From CAYOLL01 sp964404765 [NCBI: uncultured Gemmatimonadota bacterium] (lineage in GTDB: Bacteria; 4572-55), in contig CAYOLL010000033.1 in the NCBI GenBank assembly GCA_964404765.1, forward strand, positions 1-27,607: a stretch of DNA of 27,607 bases, in the 5' to 3' direction. The stretch's first letter is position 1. Every line of letters begins with the position of its first letter. A program made the position numbers and the translations under genes. The notes under the pieces were generated by a model. It was given only the letters and a program-made list of their open reading frames with translations, was not told the DNA's origin and did not search any database. This document shows positions 25,701 through 27,607 of the stretch, piece by piece.

Positions 25701-25953
25701 TGTTTTTGTGATCACCAAAGGCCGCGTCCGGGTGCATAATGAGCAGACAACCTTTATTTATCTGGGTGATTGGGAACTGGTGGGCGAGATGGCCGTACTC
25801 AACGCCGAGCCACGCAATGCCTCGGTAACCGCCGAAAATGACGTGACCGTTTTTCGTTTTAACGGCGAGCGCTTTTTCGAGCTGGTTGTGGATTACATCG
25901 AAAAAACAAAAGAAGTGGTTCAACTGTTAAATCGTTATTTACAACAAAAATAA
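22783..25953 (+). CDS. MFS/nucleotide-translocase-like carrier fused to HEAT repeats and cNMP-binding domain
   Basis: From the preferred ATG the protein has 1056 residues. The N-terminal 430 or so contain about 10-12 hydrophobic segments (for example LLLSIHSFFMGIFLSLYF and TNLGFILVLLILFRVG). They look like the NTT/Npt-type branch of the MFS superfamily. Helical repeats of HEAT type fill about 450-880 (for example MAALAAIGEPIVERLEEAF). The C-terminus (about 935-1050) is a Crp-like cyclic-nucleotide domain with AGTRIIAKGEMSKDVFVITKGRVRV and LVGEMAVLNAEPRNASV, retaining the Gly-Glu and Arg of the phosphate cassette. Transport may thus be gated by cNMP, which is inference. The open frame extends to a GTG at 22660, but that stretch holds operator-like repeats and looks non-coding. 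AGGAAG lies about 12 bases before ATG 22783. Confidence 0.85.
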   Translation: MKLLIVLQRFFNIKPGEGMPTLLLSIHSFFMGIFLSLYFTPANAVFISTFDVKMLPYAYIVSGVVGYGTAYAFSQLQKRTTFARALLTNLGFILVLLILFRVGHDYVDQKWLAFIMFVWIVPIYAQVYLGFWGMASKLFNLRQGKRLLGLASSGDTIAQIFSYFSVPLLLKVTPAENLLWISIAALILCIASMWLIFRRYQDQITSFKPPAVKAGTQKKPVTALFRNRYFMLMAILTLLNMLAYYFADYVFIGVARLRFTDKQQLTQFIGIFFGAVKFLEFILKTFFAGRLINQNGLRFALTILPLILTVFAIIAALSGTLAGSTGLVFFLFISFIKLNERVVRRAIDEPSFKILYQPLPQEERFICQTQVEGVIKQLSNGPAGLILIGLNLTGDLRLLICTYLFIGVAVCWLFVARLLYREYQNKLKSNLSRIASRGGQTVNPLEAFHQKLRKSGPDEVMTSLSLLEKVEPQLVEALMLDLLPGADNAVTVDILKRTDRMKMVTALPVIRQIAPRLTDPVLQGLAAQTIRTLEETQQKVRNPAIVLQMARSTQPDEREFAARIIGANYQAEYQQALFELLYDANSQVCQQAVRAAGRIRDNIFWQRLIELLSSAPVCNAAMAALAAIGEPIVERLEEAFDTFERPIAAKLRILRLYGQIGGEKARTYLLAKINYPHKEVRTHVLQALSLQNYRVRGDEFRTIQRKIDEVVDNQVWCMAALNTLTELAEASQLRYALEIELDFNRNTMFQLLSFIYDPDSIKLIKDNLDLGGDEERGYALEIMDVLIPIKMKTRLLPLLDDLSYSQKIRRLDYDFPQQRLDPQQRLKEIINRDYTRVSAWTKASALQALSRHVQNSGKVPPDILANLFNPDALLRETAAWGSHAINPDLFAKYLKNLPDTDCQKLERIFETEITAARPGEYPLLMIDRVCKLKTVRLLRDLPELVLARLIGYMDEFEAPAGTRIIAKGEMSKDVFVITKGRVRVHNEQTTFIYLGDWELVGEMAVLNAEPRNASVTAENDVTVFRFNGERFFELVVDYIEKTKEVVQLLNRYLQQK

Positions 25954-25958
25954 GCCTT

Positions 25959-26146
25959 GCCACAAAGGCACAAAGGCACAAATTTTTTATAAAATTATCG
26001 CAACATTGCGCTGTCCGAGAGAATCTTTACCGCAAAGTTCGCAGAGTTTAGCGCGGAATTACGCTGAGTTTTTCTTTGCGTACCTCTGCGTAACACTTTG
26101 CATTTCTCTGCGGTTAAGTTTTACTTAGCCTTTGTGATTTCGTGGC
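25959..26146. repeat. Composite intergenic repeat with 19-bp imperfect terminal inverted repeats
   Basis: GCCACAAAGGCACAAAGGC (25959-25977) is matched in inverse by GCCTTTGTGATTTCGTGGC (26128-26146) at 16 of 19 positions. Between them lie a CGCAA/TTGCG hairpin near 26000 and an inner block with CCGCAAAGTTCGCAGAG and CTCTGCGGTTAA ends, related to the repeat at 6791-6861. Nothing coding is visible. The element ends 26 bases before the next gene. Confidence 0.6.
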
Positions 26147-26171
26147 GAGTGACCAACTAAAAGGAGGAAAT

Positions 26172-26465
26172 ATGGAACGGGAAAGCTATCTTAATTCGGA
26201 AGGATCGGCGTTGCGGCACTGCTATTACCGCATTCTGGGTTTTCGGGAAAGCGCCAAAGTCTCGGAAGGCAACCTGAAGCAGCGCTACGAACGCTATTCC
26301 GACCAATTGGAAGAAAAATATAAGACTGTCCGCCAAAAGCTGCAAGTCCTGGAAATCAAAAAAAGCGTTGATGAAAAGACATGGCGCGGCTTAAAGAAGG
26401 AATTCCGCCAGTTTATGACGGAATTGGAACATGAGGTCGTGGGCGCAACCGTGGAACTAAGTTAA
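26172..26465 (+). CDS. Small hypothetical coiled-coil protein
   Basis: This is a 97-residue, highly charged, helical protein (MERESYLNSEGSALRHCYY...). From about residue 35 onward it is a likely coiled coil (YERYSDQLEEKYKTVRQKLQ). No domain, signal peptide or membrane segment is recognised. The start is set by an almost perfect Shine-Dalgarno, AAGGAGG, four bases before the ATG. The longer frame from GTG 26142 runs through the flanking repeat and is rejected. The strong ribosome site suggests high translation. It stands alone between a repeat element and a palindrome. Confidence 0.75.
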   Translation: MERESYLNSEGSALRHCYYRILGFRESAKVSEGNLKQRYERYSDQLEEKYKTVRQKLQVLEIKKSVDEKTWRGLKKEFRQFMTELEHEVVGATVELS

Positions 26466-26481
26466 CCGTTCGACCATCGGA

Positions 26482-26537
26482 ATTGGAACACGGATTTTCA
26501 CGGATTCCGTCGAATCCGCGTTAATCCGTGTTCCAAT
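26482..26537. repeat. Perfect 15-bp palindrome between convergent genes
   Basis: ATTGGAACACGGATT (26482-26496) and AATCCGTGTTCCAAT (26523-26537) are exact inverse copies around a GC-rich centre that holds further GGATTC/GAATCC pairing. It lies between the stop of the small coiled-coil gene and the stop of the thioredoxin-like gene. It may act as a bidirectional transcription end, although there is no long T-run. The text resembles a dispersed 'cacggatt' repeat. Confidence 0.6.
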
Positions 26538-26545
26538 CTTTAAAT

Positions 26546-27157
26546 TTAACGGCAAGGCACACAATCGGCCAACGACCGTCCGGCGGCAACGGTCAACATC
26601 CGTAAAAATTCTTTTTCCAACTCGCGACCCTTGTCTTTGGCGTACCAGGCGTGTAATTCGGGATAAATTTCGGCTTTGACTTTGCCGGCCGCAGCGGCGC
26701 GATCAAACAATTCCTGCGCCGCCCGGGGTCGCGGCCCCCATTCAAACAGTTCGTTGCCGGTTTCGTCAAAGGCCACTAATTTGGGAATGCTTTGCTTGCC
26801 GTTGGTTAGATAATACGCCATGATATCCGTATTCTGATCGCGCAGCAGAATGCGGACATCTATGTGCGTATTGCAGGCCGCCACTTTGGTAATATACGGC
26901 ACGCATTGGGCCGAATCGCCGCACCAGGCTTCGGTCAAGATGAGCCAGATTTGCGGCTGATCGAAAGTGGAAATGGCGGCGCACACCGCAGGCGAAACGC
27001 CATACGTTTTGGTAATGCGGGTGGAACGCTGATAATTGAGGCGTAAATATTCTTGATATTGGGACGGACGCGGCACTTCCGCGGCAAAATAGGCCATGTA
27101 TTGCGCCGGTGTCATTCCCTCGTGCGGGCGGCGGTGGATAAAAAAACTTTTTGCCAT
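26546..27157 (-). CDS. Thioredoxin-fold family protein with CGDS active site
   Basis: This 203-residue protein has a thioredoxin-like core. The active-site segment is LTEAWCGDSAQCVPYI, with C79-G-D-S82 in place of the classical CGPC, and IPKLVAFD (about 123-130) carries the cis-proline. A CxxS site suggests a disulfide isomerase, monothiol or bacillithiol-type role rather than a dithiol reductase. The substrate is unknown. The N-terminal 60 residues and C-terminal 50 residues are extensions. No signal peptide is visible, so it is probably cytoplasmic. The ATG follows AAAAGGTGA. Its first 22 codons are duplicated twice upstream inside a 178-bp tandem array, and a twin-hairpin repeat begins about 20 bases before the start codon. 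Confidence 0.87.
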   Translation of the reverse strand: MAKSFFIHRRPHEGMTPAQYMAYFAAEVPRPSQYQEYLRLNYQRSTRITKTYGVSPAVCAAISTFDQPQIWLILTEAWCGDSAQCVPYITKVAACNTHIDVRILLRDQNTDIMAYYLTNGKQSIPKLVAFDETGNELFEWGPRPRAAQELFDRAAAAGKVKAEIYPELHAWYAKDKGRELEKEFLRMLTVAAGRSLADCVPCR

Positions 27158-27266
27158 AACATCACCTTTTCATAGTGCGGTAAACCGCAATTGTAGCACA
27201 GAATAGCATTCTGTGCTTTCGCCAAGTATGCTCAGATTGCTAATCTGAGCTACAATATTCTCGTGA

Positions 27267-27335
27267 CTAAGCCATGTATTGCGCCGGTGTCATTCCCTCA
27301 TGCGGGCGGAGGTGGATAAAAAAAATTTTTGCCAT
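27267..27335 (-). pseudogene. 22-codon duplicated start of the thioredoxin-like gene (copy 2)
   Basis: The frame has an ATG preceded by AAAAGGTGA and encodes MAKIFFIHLRPHEGMTPAQY plus MA, then stops at TAG created by the repeat junction. Relative to the intact gene it carries S4I and R9L. It could be translated as a short peptide but is most simply a by-product of tandem duplication. Confidence 0.75.
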
Positions 27336-27444
27336 AACGTCACCTTTTCATAGTGCGGTAAACCGCAATTGTAGCACAGAATAGCATTCTGTGCTTTCGC
27401 CAAGTATGCTCAGATTGCTAATCTGAGCTGCAACATTCTCGCGA

Positions 27445-27513
27445 CTAGGCCATGTATTGCGCCGGTGTCATTCCCTCGTGCGGGCGGAGGTGGATAAAAA
27501 AACTTTTTGCCAT
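27445..27513 (-). pseudogene. 22-codon duplicated start of the thioredoxin-like gene (copy 3)
   Basis: The layout is the same as in copy 2: ribosome site, ATG, MAKSFFIHLRPHEGMTPAQY plus MA, and TAG at the junction. It differs from the intact gene only at R9L. Retention of the reading frame in both extra copies is compatible either with recent origin or with a selected leader peptide. Confidence 0.75.
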
Positions 27514-27607
27514 AACGTCACCTTTTCATAGTGCGGTAAACCGCAATTGTAACACAGAATAGCATTCTGTGCTTTCGCCAAGTATGCTCAGATTGCTAAT
27601 CTGAGCT

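Larger units (their letters stand above)
27090..27607 (-). repeat. 178-bp tandem repeat array carrying leader and 5' end of the thioredoxin-like gene
   Basis: Unit starts fall near 27090, 27268 and 27446, with exact 178-base spacing of shared landmarks (for example CCATGTATTGC at 27094, 27272 and 27450). The third copy is cut by the window end. Read on the minus strand, each unit holds the twin-hairpin repeat (27177-27263, 27355-27441, 27533-27607), a ribosome site, an ATG and 22 codons. Copy 1 continues into the intact gene. Copies 2 and 3 hit TAG at the junction. Copies differ at only a few positions, so the duplication is fairly recent or is being homogenised. Confidence 0.93.

Noticed and set aside
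27090-27607. CRISPR or satellite reading of the right-end repeats
   Set aside because: The 178-base units are near-identical along their whole length, with no unique spacers, and include coding sequence of the adjacent gene.

Overview
This window is dense bacterial chromosome of moderate GC content. It carries long multi-domain proteins, short operons and many small palindromic intergenic repeats. The mix of a Tricorn-type peptidase, tandem PEP-synthase-like ATP-grasp proteins, a carrier fused to HEAT repeats and a cyclic-nucleotide domain, and abundant dispersed repeats suggests a Gram-negative lineage of the FCB type (for example Calditrichota or KSB1-like). That placement is an inference from gene content and is weak. 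No rRNA, tRNA or CRISPR array was found.

Layout. Positions 1-476 hold short GGGGC palindromes and a MITE-like element with terminal inverted repeats and a 10-bp target duplication. A plus-strand operon follows: two ATG/TGA-overlapping proteins with PEP/pyruvate-dikinase N-terminal domains (the second with a GAF-like N-terminus and a nucleotidyltransferase C-terminus), then tsaD. A repeat-rich gap with a terminator leads to a long minus-strand block. Read 5' to 3', that block runs: Tricorn-like protease (19991), an unrecognised 703-residue protein (16541), a 1636-residue DUF1998 helicase (14428), a DUF5131/Gp37-Gp68-like protein (9360), a frameshifted MNT nucleotidyltransferase, a truncated HEPN-like remnant, and a cystathionine gamma-lyase/synthase. 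From 20313 the plus strand resumes with a GNAT acetyltransferase, an AlbA_2/HATPase (Schlafen-type) protein, a transporter-HEAT-cNMP fusion and a small coiled-coil protein. A minus-strand thioredoxin-fold gene closes the window, and its 5' end and leader are tandemly repeated at least three times.

The best candidate for a new or little-described system is the tightly coupled pair at 9518-16541. It is a large SF2 helicase with many Cys clusters and a C-terminal DUF1998 domain, preceded by a protein I do not recognise. The two-gene arrangement recalls Druantia type III (DruH-DruE), but no sequence match could be tested here. The pair is more AT-rich than its neighbours and lies upstream of a decayed MNT/HEPN toxin-antitoxin pair, so this stretch looks like a small defence or accessory patch between housekeeping genes.

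The most distinctive pattern visible directly in the DNA is the 178-bp tandem array at the right edge. Each copy carries a twin-hairpin repeat, a ribosome binding site and the first 22 codons of the thioredoxin-like gene. The same twin-hairpin element occurs 20 kb away, downstream of tsaD.
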